The notes under the pieces: model-generated
What the model saw: only the letters and a program-made list of their open reading frames with translations
What the model was told of the DNA's origin: nothing
Databases searched by the model: none
Assembly: GCA_937903135.1 (NCBI GenBank)
Contig: CALDAH010000020.1
Location: 1-7,916 of the forward strand
DNA length: 7,916 nucleotides
Direction: 5' to 3'
Origin: an uncultured Alphaproteobacteria bacterium
Lineage (GTDB): Bacteria; Pseudomonadota; Alphaproteobacteria; Rs-D84
Shown: piece by piece, positions 1-5,945 of the stretch
Layout of the letters: each line of letters opens with the position of its first letter
Position numbering within the stretch: position 1 is the first letter of the stretch
Program-made: the position numbers and the translations under genes

Positions 1-48
1 ATTTTAGGCTCGGTTTACAGGCTTGTTTTATCGGTTAATGATATTTTT

Positions 49-390
49 TTATTTTTTCCAAAATGCAAATCCACGACGGCTGGTTTTCTCGTCGCGCTGC
101 TTGCGATTTTCTGTCGCACGACGGTGTTCCGCACGACGTTCCTGGAAACGACGCGCCGATTCTTCGTCACGCTGAATTAACCTTAATGTCGTTACAGACA
201 GTTTATCGTTACGGTTTTCTTCGTCAAATTCAACAATATCATTTTCATTTAAAAACCGCAGCCCCGCGTCCTTTAACGCACTGGAATGAACAAATACATC
301 ATCCGTGTTACCATTTTCATTCGGGGCATCCGGGGTAATAAAACCAAAACATTTTTTACCGTTATACCACTTTACTTTTCCTTGACGCAT
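49..390 (-). CDS. Cold-shock-domain (CspA-like) nucleic-acid-binding protein with Arg-rich C-terminal tail
   Basis: This is a 113-residue protein. Residues 1-72 look like a cold-shock OB-fold that binds single-stranded RNA or DNA: an early GKVKWYN strand with Trp8, an RNP1-like KCFGFI at 13-18, and an RNP2-like VFVHSS at 32-37. The usual RNP1 is KGFGFI, so Gly14 is replaced by Cys. Residues 74-113 form a highly charged tail rich in Arg, Lys and Glu, probably disordered; classic CspA proteins are about 70 residues and lack it. The expected role is RNA chaperone or translation modulator in the cytoplasm. The ATG is preceded by AAAGGA at 399-404 with an 8-nt spacer. A promoter candidate lies about 55 bases upstream, so the gene can be transcribed apart from the lysS operon. 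No terminator hairpin is visible in the 48 bases left before the window edge. The family assignment is firm; the target is unknown. Confidence 0.93.
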   Translation of the reverse strand: MRQGKVKWYNGKKCFGFITPDAPNENGNTDDVFVHSSALKDAGLRFLNENDIVEFDEENRNDKLSVTTLRLIQRDEESARRFQERRAEHRRATENRKQRDEKTSRRGFAFWKK

Positions 391-448
391 AATCGTTGTC
401 CTTTGCTATGCTGGTTATGGTTTTGCATAATAACAAATACCTGGGGGT

Positions 449-477
449 ATTGTGACGAAATCCGAAAACGAATGCAA
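449..477 (-). promoter_or_regulatory. Candidate sigma70-type promoter of the cold-shock gene
   Basis: On the minus strand a -35 TTGCAT (472-477) is separated by 17 bases from a -10 CACAAT (449-454). The predicted start near 442 gives a 5' leader of about 52 bases ending in the Shine-Dalgarno AAAGGA. Each hexamer matches consensus at four of six positions, with ideal spacing. Long leaders are common in cold-shock genes, but no cold-box motif was identified. Confidence 0.5.
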
Positions 478-487
478 GTAAATAACA

Positions 488-668
488 CCCGCGCGGCGGC
501 TGTTTGATTTCCTATGGCCGGGGAATAATACCGCGCGCGCCGCGCGATGTGCGATTCGTTCCGCACGATTTATTCCGCGACGCGCGTGCCGATCCGCCGC
601 GTTGCGTTATGCCGCGGTGCGATGCGGCGTTATGGGACGCCCAGATGTGCGATTATTTATTTTTTATA
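488..668 (+). other. GC-rich, hairpin-forming intergenic stretch; possible small RNA, strand uncertain
   Basis: The gap between the cold-shock gene and the RelA/SpoT-like gene is far richer in G+C than its flanks and has no convincing reading frame. It includes an almost purely alternating C/G run at 531-546. Candidate hairpins on the plus strand are GTGCG/CGCAC (549-553 with 562-566), a 13-pair stem (595-607 with 617-629, four of the pairs G-U), and TGGG/CCCA (633-636 with 640-643). They are followed by a T-rich tract at 653-667. The G-U pairs become mismatches on the minus strand, so a plus-strand RNA fits better. A weak plus-strand promoter (TTGATT 504-509, TAATAC 526-531) precedes it. GATGTGCGATT occurs twice (546-556 and 644-654). 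Alternatives are the 3' end of the lysS operon transcript or decayed sequence. Confidence 0.3.
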
Positions 669-2057
669 GTAGCGACGAAGCTCTTTCATTACAAAATTAA
701 ACAGCTTGCCCGGCATCGTATCCGACGGGACGTTCCATGAATCTTCGCTGTATGGCATCGTCGCCGATAATATAAAACCCGCCATATAGCGAAATATACG
801 ACTCTGGTCCGCCATCGTTAATGCCGACGGCGCGTTTTCAATACGAAATATCTCGTTCTTGATCGCATCGTCCAGTTTTGCCGCGATCGCTTCTAATACC
901 TTGGTCGGGTAATGCAGCTGCGATTCCGGCGGAAAACCGTCAAACATTGATATATTATTCCCGCGACCATATAAAATGTTCCAGCCGACCCGGTCAAATA
1001 AACTTTCCAGGCAGTTATATATCAGCATGTTATAGTTTTTTACACCCGTTGAATGCAGATCCGCCGTTTCACGTTCCATTTCCGCAACAATCGCCGCATT
1101 CTTATTCTTGCGCGCGATTTCATATTTTTTGTGACTTAACAGCTCGTATTCTGAAAACGTGCGAACCTGGCATATTATCTCCATTGGGATAATCTCGTCC
1201 CCGTTGCCGATATTAATAATAACCTTGGCGTCGCGATAATTCCGCGGGTTCGTAACGTCATAAAACGCATCACGGACCGATATTACACGCGTCGGAAACA
1301 TCGCCTGAATGTTCGCAATAAACGTCCGCGCCTGGGGGATTAAATCAAATAAACACTTAACACGCCAAACATCACGCAGGGACATGTACGGCCTGCGAAT
1401 CTTGTCCAGTTCACGGACCAGCGCGACGGCAATCTGTTCATGCCCCGCCCCGATGATGGACAATACCACCTCGGACGCGTTCGTTACATAACGCTGGGCA
1501 AAAATATCCGATATCTTTTTCGCAACGGCATCACCGGATGCCGCACGACCATTCGCCGTTAAAACACGACGAACCGCGGATATTACATCCTCGGTATAAT
1601 AATCATAGTATTTACCCGTGATTTTATCCAGCGAACGCTTTATATTCTTTTGTGCGCCAACAATAACCGTTATAATTGACGATACCGCCAAATCCGGCCG
1701 ATAGCCATCGTTTTTATTAAAAAACTGGTTTCGCATCGGATCCGCATCCAGGCGGTGATGAACAATATACGGCGATACGGGGTTAATATCCGGAATCGTA
1801 ACCGGCGCATCAATCGCACGACCGGTTGAATAATCATACTGACGTACGGCCGTTTTCGGCGCACCCAGGCAGCGGCCAAGGATATAGAACACCTCGCGAA
1901 AACGATCCATGCCATCTTTATAAACCGTTTTTAAATACGCGGCCGCGGCATCGTCAATCAGCCCCCGGGTGCGGGCACGTTCAATCGCATCACGATTTTT
2001 TGCGTCGTTTTCCAACGTTAAATCACGGATATAGTTTTCCGGATATTTCGGCTGCAT
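657..2057 (-). CDS. Large hypothetical protein with a degenerate RelA/SpoT-like nucleotidyltransferase region
   Basis: This is a 466-residue soluble protein with no signal peptide or membrane segment. Most of it is unfamiliar, but residues 215-315 follow the order of the RelA/SpoT synthetase fold: a basic helix, SLRDVWRVK (226-234, placing Asp229 where these enzymes hold a metal-binding Asp), a hydrophobic strand, NYRDAKVIINI (273-283, Tyr274 matching the GYxS/GYRD position), then an E-I-I-C-Q-V-R-T segment (293-300) resembling E-[IV]-Q-[IV]-R-T. In that last motif the Glu lies two residues too early, so synthesis of (p)ppGpp is doubtful. The region continues to HKKYE (309-313), like the helix after the motif in RelA. 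Helical N- and C-terminal regions flank it; no HD, TGS or ACT domain is seen. It starts 13 nt after the lysS stop with Shine-Dalgarno AGGTGA (2064-2069) and is very likely in the same operon. The resemblance is by eye only; the true function is unknown. Confidence 0.55.
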   Translation of the reverse strand: MQPKYPENYIRDLTLENDAKNRDAIERARTRGLIDDAAAAYLKTVYKDGMDRFREVFYILGRCLGAPKTAVRQYDYSTGRAIDAPVTIPDINPVSPYIVHHRLDADPMRNQFFNKNDGYRPDLAVSSIITVIVGAQKNIKRSLDKITGKYYDYYTEDVISAVRRVLTANGRAASGDAVAKKISDIFAQRYVTNASEVVLSIIGAGHEQIAVALVRELDKIRRPYMSLRDVWRVKCLFDLIPQARTFIANIQAMFPTRVISVRDAFYDVTNPRNYRDAKVIINIGNGDEIIPMEIICQVRTFSEYELLSHKKYEIARKNKNAAIVAEMERETADLHSTGVKNYNMLIYNCLESLFDRVGWNILYGRGNNISMFDGFPPESQLHYPTKVLEAIAAKLDDAIKNEIFRIENAPSALTMADQSRIFRYMAGFILSATMPYSEDSWNVPSDTMPGKLFNFVMKELRRYYKK

Positions 2058-2063
2058 AACACG

Positions 2064-2069
2064 TCACCT
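2064..2069 (-). promoter_or_regulatory. Shine-Dalgarno of the RelA/SpoT-like gene, within the 13-nt lysS gap
   Basis: AGGTGA on the minus strand begins one base after the lysS stop codon and lies six bases before the ATG at 2057. A ribosome ending on lysS would sit over this site, so the two genes are probably translated from one mRNA. It also fixes the start of the downstream gene. Confidence 0.75.
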
Positions 2070-2070
2070 G

Positions 2071-3537
2071 TTACTTCATAATTGGGAATAAAATAACGTC
2101 ACGCAGCGTCGGCTGGTCCGCGATAATGGAAAAGAAGCGGTCAATCCCAAGCCCTAGGCCCGAAATCGGCGGCATGCCATGTTCCATCGCACGCAGAAAA
2201 TCTTCGTCCAGGTCAAATGCTTCTTCGTCGCCGGCGGCTTTGTTTTTCGCCTGTTCTGCGAATGCGGCACGCTGAACGATTGGGTCAACCAGTTCCGAAT
2301 ATGCCTTGATCAATTCGGCCCCGCAGACGATTAACTGGAAAATATCAATACGGCGATCGTCCGCGTCATTACGACGCGCCAACGGGATCATATACGCCGG
2401 GTAGTTATAAACAATCGCCGGGTTTATAATCTGATCGCGAACCTTGCGCTTAAATACATAATCAACAATTGCCGGGACGGATTTTAGCGGTTCAAGCTCG
2501 TCCGCGGGGAACATACCCGCCGATACCAGCTGCGATTTTAGCGCGTCCGTATCCGTAAATTCCAAAATATCTACGCCTAAAAGTTCATTCATACGCGCCG
2601 TATAGTCAATTTCTGTGTATTTTGAAAAATCCAGCTTCTGGCCCTGGTATTCTATTTCCAGCGTGCCGCGCAGTTTCATAATAATCTGCTGAATCATTGC
2701 CCATGAAAATTCAATGTTTCGTTTATAGTCCCAATACGCCGCATACCATTCCAGCATCGTAAATTCCTGAAGATGCATTGCATCCATACCTTCGTTCCGG
2801 AAATTTTTACCCAGTTCATATACACGATCAAAACCCGCCGCAATCGTTTGCTTTAAGAACAATTCCGGCGCAATTCGCAGGTAAAAATCCGCATCCAGCG
2901 CATTGTGATGCGTAATAAACGGACGCGCCGCCGCACCGGATGCAACAACCTGCATGATCGGTGTTTCAACCTCTATAAACCCGTTATTATTTAAATAATC
3001 ACGGATAAGGCGCAGCATCTGAAAACGCATCTTCATCGTGCGACGTGTATCCTCGTTCGCGATAATATCCAGGTAACGCTGACGATAGCGCGTTTCCATA
3101 TCCGTTAGGCCATGAAACTTTTCCGGTAACGGCCGCAGAGCCTTGGACAGAATGTCATACGATGATACGCGAACAGTTAATTCCCCCGCCGTCGTATGAT
3201 AAAGTTCCCCCGTAATACCAATGAAATCACCTAAATCAACATTAGATTTCATAAATTTATACTGATCTTCGCCAAGTTCTTCGCGGGACATGGAAAACTG
3301 AATCTCGCCGTCAATATCATAAATACGGCCGAACATTAATTTGCCCAGCCAACGCAGTGCCGTAACACGCCCCGCCAAGCGCACAGCCGAACCATCCGAT
3401 AAATCACGCGCCGCAATAATCGTATGACTGCGGTCAAAGCTATCCTTCCATACTATGCCATCACGAGCACGAATATTTTCAGCCTTTTGCAGGCGCGCCT
3501 CTAGTTCATTCGTTGATATGGTTGTGTTTTCTGCCAT
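2071..3537 (-). CDS. lysS: Lysyl-tRNA synthetase, class II
   Basis: This 488-residue enzyme charges tRNA-Lys with lysine using ATP in the cytoplasm, and its length is normal for bacterial class II LysRS. After a helical start (1-45), an OB-fold anticodon-binding domain occupies about 52-135. The class II core then follows: motif 1 region GFIEVETPIM (186-195), motif 2 starting FRNEG (246-250) with EFTMLEWY (258-265), and motif 3 GLGLGIDRF (460-468), ending LRDVILFPIMK. The usual R-H-N-P-E-F stretch of motif 2 is M-H-L-Q-E-F here, a variant that may mark a LysRS subgroup. The start ATG has AAGGGGA a few bases upstream. Upstream lies a leader of about 170 bases with a candidate promoter, a short Lys-containing ORF and a terminator hairpin, suggesting attenuation. 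Downstream, the RelA/SpoT-like gene follows after 13 nt. Confidence 0.97.
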   Translation of the reverse strand: MAENTTISTNELEARLQKAENIRARDGIVWKDSFDRSHTIIAARDLSDGSAVRLAGRVTALRWLGKLMFGRIYDIDGEIQFSMSREELGEDQYKFMKSNVDLGDFIGITGELYHTTAGELTVRVSSYDILSKALRPLPEKFHGLTDMETRYRQRYLDIIANEDTRRTMKMRFQMLRLIRDYLNNNGFIEVETPIMQVVASGAAARPFITHHNALDADFYLRIAPELFLKQTIAAGFDRVYELGKNFRNEGMDAMHLQEFTMLEWYAAYWDYKRNIEFSWAMIQQIIMKLRGTLEIEYQGQKLDFSKYTEIDYTARMNELLGVDILEFTDTDALKSQLVSAGMFPADELEPLKSVPAIVDYVFKRKVRDQIINPAIVYNYPAYMIPLARRNDADDRRIDIFQLIVCGAELIKAYSELVDPIVQRAAFAEQAKNKAAGDEEAFDLDEDFLRAMEHGMPPISGLGLGIDRFFSIIADQPTLRDVILFPIMK

Positions 3538-3567
3538 CGTTTGATCCCCTTTTGGACGTTATTATTT

Positions 3568-3596
3568 AAAAACGGACGCTGAAAAAGTGCGTCCGT
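3568..3596 (-). terminator. Intrinsic terminator hairpin in the lysS leader (candidate attenuator)
   Basis: On the minus strand ACGGACGC (3596-3589) pairs perfectly with GCGTCCGT (3579-3572) around a 9-base loop, followed by a short T run (TTTT 3571-3568 after the terminal stem T). It lies only 31 bases before the lysS ATG, with no protein-sized gene upstream on this strand for it to end, so it would act on the lysS leader itself. On the plus strand the hairpin has no T run. Confidence 0.6.
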
Positions 3597-3618
3597 AATT
3601 CATACTACTGGTCGCACC
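3587..3618 (-). promoter_or_regulatory. Candidate antiterminator hairpin of the lysS leader
   Basis: On the minus strand GTGCGACC (3617-3610) can pair with GGACGCAC (3594-3587). Seven of eight positions match, with one A-A mismatch, plus a possible G-U pair at 3618/3586. The second segment includes most of the left arm of the terminator stem, so the two hairpins exclude each other. The antiterminator would form first during transcription and is slightly weaker. No separate region-1 partner for GTGCGACC was found. Confidence 0.4.
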
Positions 3619-3623
3619 GCTGT

Positions 3624-3653
3624 TTACAAAGATTTTTTTAATACTATAACCAT
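3624..3653 (-). CDS. Candidate lysS leader peptide with tandem lysine codons
   Basis: A short ORF, ATG to TAA, encodes MVIVLKKSL. Its two adjacent AAA codons lie 15 bases before the antiterminator arm, and its stop codon lies six bases before it. A ribosome finishing at the stop would cover that arm; one waiting at the Lys codons would leave it free. The same frame is open upstream to a GTG at 3704, close to the predicted transcription start, which would give a 26-residue peptide with four Lys. The Shine-Dalgarno of the ATG start is poor (GGG, five bases upstream). An ORF this short can arise by chance, so the placement is the main argument. Confidence 0.35.
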   Translation of the reverse strand: MVIVLKKSL

Positions 3654-3697
3654 TACTACCCGTGTTTGACCCAAATTTATTTGTGATTTCGGTTTAC

Positions 3698-3715
3698 TTA
3701 TCACAGCGCTGATAA
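3698..3715. promoter_or_regulatory. Dyad TTATCA-N6-TGATAA over the predicted lysS transcription start; possible operator
   Basis: TTATCA (3698-3703) and TGATAA (3710-3715) form a perfect six-base inverted repeat around CAGCGC. CAGCGCTG (3704-3711) is itself a palindrome with a slightly offset centre. The dyad extends from the end of the predicted lysS -10 across the start point, where a repressor would block transcription. No known operator was recognised. Confidence 0.3.
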
Positions 3716-3743
3716 TTATTAACAAAAAAATACAAAAAGTAAA
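3715..3743 (-). promoter_or_regulatory. Candidate lysS promoter
   Basis: The minus strand holds TTTACT (3738-3743, four of six matches to -35) and AATAAT (3715-3720, five of six to -10) with a 17-base spacer. The predicted start near 3708 gives a leader of about 170 bases before lysS, long enough for the ORF and the alternative hairpins. The surroundings are very AT-rich, so other -10-like words are also possible. Confidence 0.45.
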
Positions 3744-3774
3744 GGAATAATTCACCGAATTACATAATTAACTA

Positions 3775-3802
3775 TTGACAAATCAAATTTTAGCACTATT
3801 AT
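3775..3802 (+). promoter_or_regulatory. Strong sigma70-type promoter of the glycosyltransferase gene, giving a nearly leaderless mRNA
   Basis: A perfect -35 TTGACA (3775-3780) is followed after 16 bases by TATTAT (3797-3802); TATATA (3800-3805) is an alternative -10. Transcription would start about 3809-3812 and the ATG is at 3813, leaving 0-4 bases of leader. No Shine-Dalgarno lies between the -10 and the ATG. Confidence 0.7.
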
Positions 3803-3812
3803 ATAAAACATC

Positions 3813-4880
3813 ATGAAGAAACCAGAACTATCTATTATCATACCTATGTATAATGCACGCGATTCAATTGAAGCGTGTATTGAAAGTCTGTTGACCCAGC
3901 GTGATTTTGGCCTATGCGAGGCTATTGTTATTAATGACGGATCAGACGACGGGTGCGAAAAAATCGTCGAGAAATACGCCCAGGCCCATTCTAATATAAA
4001 ACTTATAAACCAAGAAAACGCCGGCGTATCGGCGGCGCGAAATATCGGAATGTCAAAGGCACGCGGTAAAAATATAATGTTTCTGGATTCGGACGATATT
4101 ATCGGAATTAAATACAAGAGTGTCGCCCATTATTTCCCTAATCCTCGTAATCGCAATGAAATTGATATGATGTCAGGGTCATATATTTTCACAGACGACC
4201 AGATCCCGACATACGCCGTTGATACTAAATATCTATATAATATGCTATATACCGCACGCAATACCGATAGCGATATTGTAATGGGCGGAAAAGTAACGTT
4301 GGACGATACAAAAAACGAACTTAGCCAGCTGGTTTATACCCGCGATACGCAATATACCGCCAGCCCCCGCGACAAATCCATAATCATGACCCAGACCGAC
4401 CTGCGCGAGTCTGCGAATTTCGCGGTTTATAACCGAAAATTCCTGGCGAATTATAAACTAACCTTTAAATACGGGATGCAGCTGGACGAAGATATGCTGT
4501 TCTGCATGCTGGCCGTATTTTACGCAAATAAAGTATCCGCGATATCAGATTCTGCGTATCTATACCTGCGTCATGCAGATTCACTGTCCAATATATCCGG
4601 ACGTACGGCGCGCGAACAAAAATATACTATCGCCGATATTCAACGCTACTCGGTCCTGCTGCAGCATATCGCGAAACGCCCGGCATATGCCGCCGAATAC
4701 ACAAAATGGCTGAAAACATTTTCATATCACGGCGAACATGCAAAATATCGCCAAAAGAATTTCCCACCGAATTTCTGCTGGACATGTCCGCGCGATAAAT
4801 GCCGCGATTGCCCGACGGCCAAATATATAAAACAACTAACCGAAAACAATATATCAATGTTTTTCGCTAATACTAGATAA
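3813..4880 (+). CDS. GT-A fold glycosyltransferase, family GT2-like, with C-terminal four-cysteine cluster
   Basis: This 355-residue enzyme is expected to transfer a sugar from a nucleotide-sugar donor to a cell-surface glycan on the cytoplasmic side of the inner membrane. The GT2 order is clear: SIIIPMYN (7-14), VINDGSDDG (39-47), NAGVSAARNIG (69-79), the DxD-type metal/nucleotide motif LDSDD (91-95), and LDEDMLF (224-230), which supplies the acidic catalytic residues. YLYLRHADSLSN (249-260) is typical of the region after the catalytic core. No membrane helix is evident. Near the C-terminus, Cys322, 325, 330 and 333 form C-x2-C-x4-C-x2-C, like a small zinc knuckle, which is not a usual GT2 element. 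The start is fixed because an in-frame TAA lies at 3804-3806 and the next Met (residue 12) is inside the first beta-strand. The gene diverges from lysS and converges on the OMP gene. Donor and acceptor are unknown. Confidence 0.9.
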   Translation: MKKPELSIIIPMYNARDSIEACIESLLTQRDFGLCEAIVINDGSDDGCEKIVEKYAQAHSNIKLINQENAGVSAARNIGMSKARGKNIMFLDSDDIIGIKYKSVAHYFPNPRNRNEIDMMSGSYIFTDDQIPTYAVDTKYLYNMLYTARNTDSDIVMGGKVTLDDTKNELSQLVYTRDTQYTASPRDKSIIMTQTDLRESANFAVYNRKFLANYKLTFKYGMQLDEDMLFCMLAVFYANKVSAISDSAYLYLRHADSLSNISGRTAREQKYTIADIQRYSVLLQHIAKRPAYAAEYTKWLKTFSYHGEHAKYRQKNFPPNFCWTCPRDKCRDCPTAKYIKQLTENNISMFFANTR

Positions 4881-4883
4881 TAA

Positions 4884-4909
4884 AAAAATCCCCCGAATGG
4901 GGGATTTTT
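4884..4909. terminator. Bidirectional intrinsic terminator between glycosyltransferase and OMP genes
   Basis: An 11-pair stem (4884-4894 with 4899-4909) has a GAAT loop; the core is ATCCCCC/GGGGGAT and the outer pairs are A-T. On either strand a G/C stem is followed by a run of Ts, so it can stop transcription both ways. Its right edge overlaps the OMP stop codon (TAA, 4910-4908 on the minus strand). Confidence 0.9.
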
Positions 4910-5876
4910 AAAACTCAAACCGCAGGCCAAGCATTATATTTGCATAAATCATATTTTCTGCGCTGAACCAATCACGGGTACGCGTTCCGGCATCATTCTT
5001 TAACGCCCATTTAACCTTTGGTATATATGCAACGCGCGCGCCAAAGTCAAAGAACAGGTTTTCCGTAACACCATACGATACACCCGCCGCAATTACCCCC
5101 GCAACATTAGATGTATTTTTTTCAGAACGATTAAATTGAATTACCCCATACGGGTCGCGTTCCCCAAAATTCTGTAAATCGGCGTCACTGGATAAATCAC
5201 CGTACGGGTCAACCAGATTTAGCGTCGTTTTACTGTCCGCATATCCGAATCCAAAACCGATATACGGGATCATTGTACGCGTCGGTTTATATAACCCGTC
5301 AAAGAAATCATAAAACGCCATAGCACTGATAATATCCGTTGAAATATTGGAATGAACCGCGCCACTTTCCACGTGAACGACCGCCCCTTCTATTGCGCCA
5401 CCGGTAAGTGTTAAGTCCCCTTCGAATAACGGGGATACGTTATATTCGCTTTCGGTTATGTGATCCCATCCGATTTCAACACGCCACTGCGGACGATTTG
5501 GAATTGTCCATCCGATACTGGCCCCGGCCGCAAATGCAAATTCACGATAATCCTCGGTCGCGGCCAAAGTGCTAAGATCCCCATAGCCCAGATATTCAAA
5601 ATCACCACAATCGGTGCAGTTTTTATAATACGCCTCGGATATAACCTGGCCGGTTGTGGGGTTATAATAGTAATTAGGGGTAAGCGACCCGACATCATTT
5701 TTTATCGCCCCGAATCCCATTGACGCGCCACCACGTGCCGATATAACAAATCGCGATCCGTCATCCGCATATGACCCGTCCCTGATATAGTTACCCGAAT
5801 ATTGCCAATTGGCATTCGCCGCCACCGGCAGAATGCATGCTAAGATTGATAAAATATATAAGAATCTGTTTTTCAT
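4908..5876 (-). CDS. Secreted outer-membrane beta-barrel protein
   Basis: This is a 322-residue precursor. Residues 1-22 form a Sec signal peptide: MKNR, a hydrophobic stretch, then A-N-A before Asn23, giving a likely signal peptidase I cut after Ala22. The mature protein is rich in Gly, Tyr and Asn, with alternating beta-strand patterns such as FVISARGGASMGFG, WRVEIGWDHI, MIPYIGFGFGYAD and NLFFDFGARVAYI. It ends in IMLGLRFEF, and the terminal Phe is the usual BAM recognition signal. It resembles the porin-like or surface-antigen beta-barrels of Gram-negatives; pore or adhesin function cannot be read from sequence. A CTDC motif in the N-terminal half may form a disulfide. The frame is open upstream to 6035, but that extension overlaps the ABC gene and would bury the signal peptide, so ATG 5876 is chosen. 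The mRNA appears leaderless. Confidence 0.88.
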   Translation of the reverse strand: MKNRFLYILSILACILPVAANANWQYSGNYIRDGSYADDGSRFVISARGGASMGFGAIKNDVGSLTPNYYYNPTTGQVISEAYYKNCTDCGDFEYLGYGDLSTLAATEDYREFAFAAGASIGWTIPNRPQWRVEIGWDHITESEYNVSPLFEGDLTLTGGAIEGAVVHVESGAVHSNISTDIISAMAFYDFFDGLYKPTRTMIPYIGFGFGYADSKTTLNLVDPYGDLSSDADLQNFGERDPYGVIQFNRSEKNTSNVAGVIAAGVSYGVTENLFFDFGARVAYIPKVKWALKNDAGTRTRDWFSAENMIYANIMLGLRFEF

Positions 5877-5883
5877 GCTAAAT

Positions 5884-5892
5884 ATTATATCA
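5884..5892 (-). promoter_or_regulatory. Extended -10 promoter of the OMP gene, giving a leaderless mRNA
   Basis: The minus strand reads TGATATAAT: a perfect TATAAT (5884-5889) preceded by the extended -10 TGn. Only seven bases separate it from the ATG at 5876, so the predicted start is at 5876-5877 and the transcript should begin at or one base before the start codon. There is no Shine-Dalgarno. The -35 region (TTTAAT, 5907-5912) is weak, as expected for an extended -10 promoter. Confidence 0.7.
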
Positions 5893-5916
5893 TAAATCAG
5901 CACGCAATTAAAACAC

Positions 5917-5945
5917 AAAAAAAGGGGACGTTTGCCCCGTTTTTT
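5917..5945 (-). terminator. Intrinsic terminator of the ABC exporter gene
   Basis: On the minus strand GGGG (5938-5935) pairs with CCCC (5927-5924) around a 7-base loop. The stem may extend through A-T pairs past a bulged C, and it is followed by seven Ts (5923-5917). It overlaps the ABC stop codon and isolates that gene from the OMP gene, whose promoter starts about 25 bases further on. Confidence 0.8.

Noticed and set aside
1..48. Terminator after the cold-shock gene
   Set aside because: AGGCT and CGGTT words repeat directly, not as inverted repeats, so no stem with a T run forms in the bases available.
504..740. Plus-strand reading frame through the GC-rich intergenic block
   Set aside because: It runs into the opposite-strand RelA/SpoT-like gene, resembles no known protein, and lacks a ribosome-binding site; a structured RNA or decayed DNA is more likely.
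3562..3603. Alternative 13-codon leader ORF (MNYGRTFSASVFK) spanning the terminator hairpin
   Set aside because: It has no Shine-Dalgarno, has only one Lys, and runs through the terminator itself, so it does not explain the alternative hairpins as well as the upstream ORF.
5835..5846. Possible lipobox (I-L-A-C) in the OMP signal peptide
   Set aside because: The hydrophobic stretch before the Cys is short, Leu at -2 is unusual, and a clear A-N-A signal peptidase I site follows. The C-terminal Phe supports a barrel rather than a lipoprotein.
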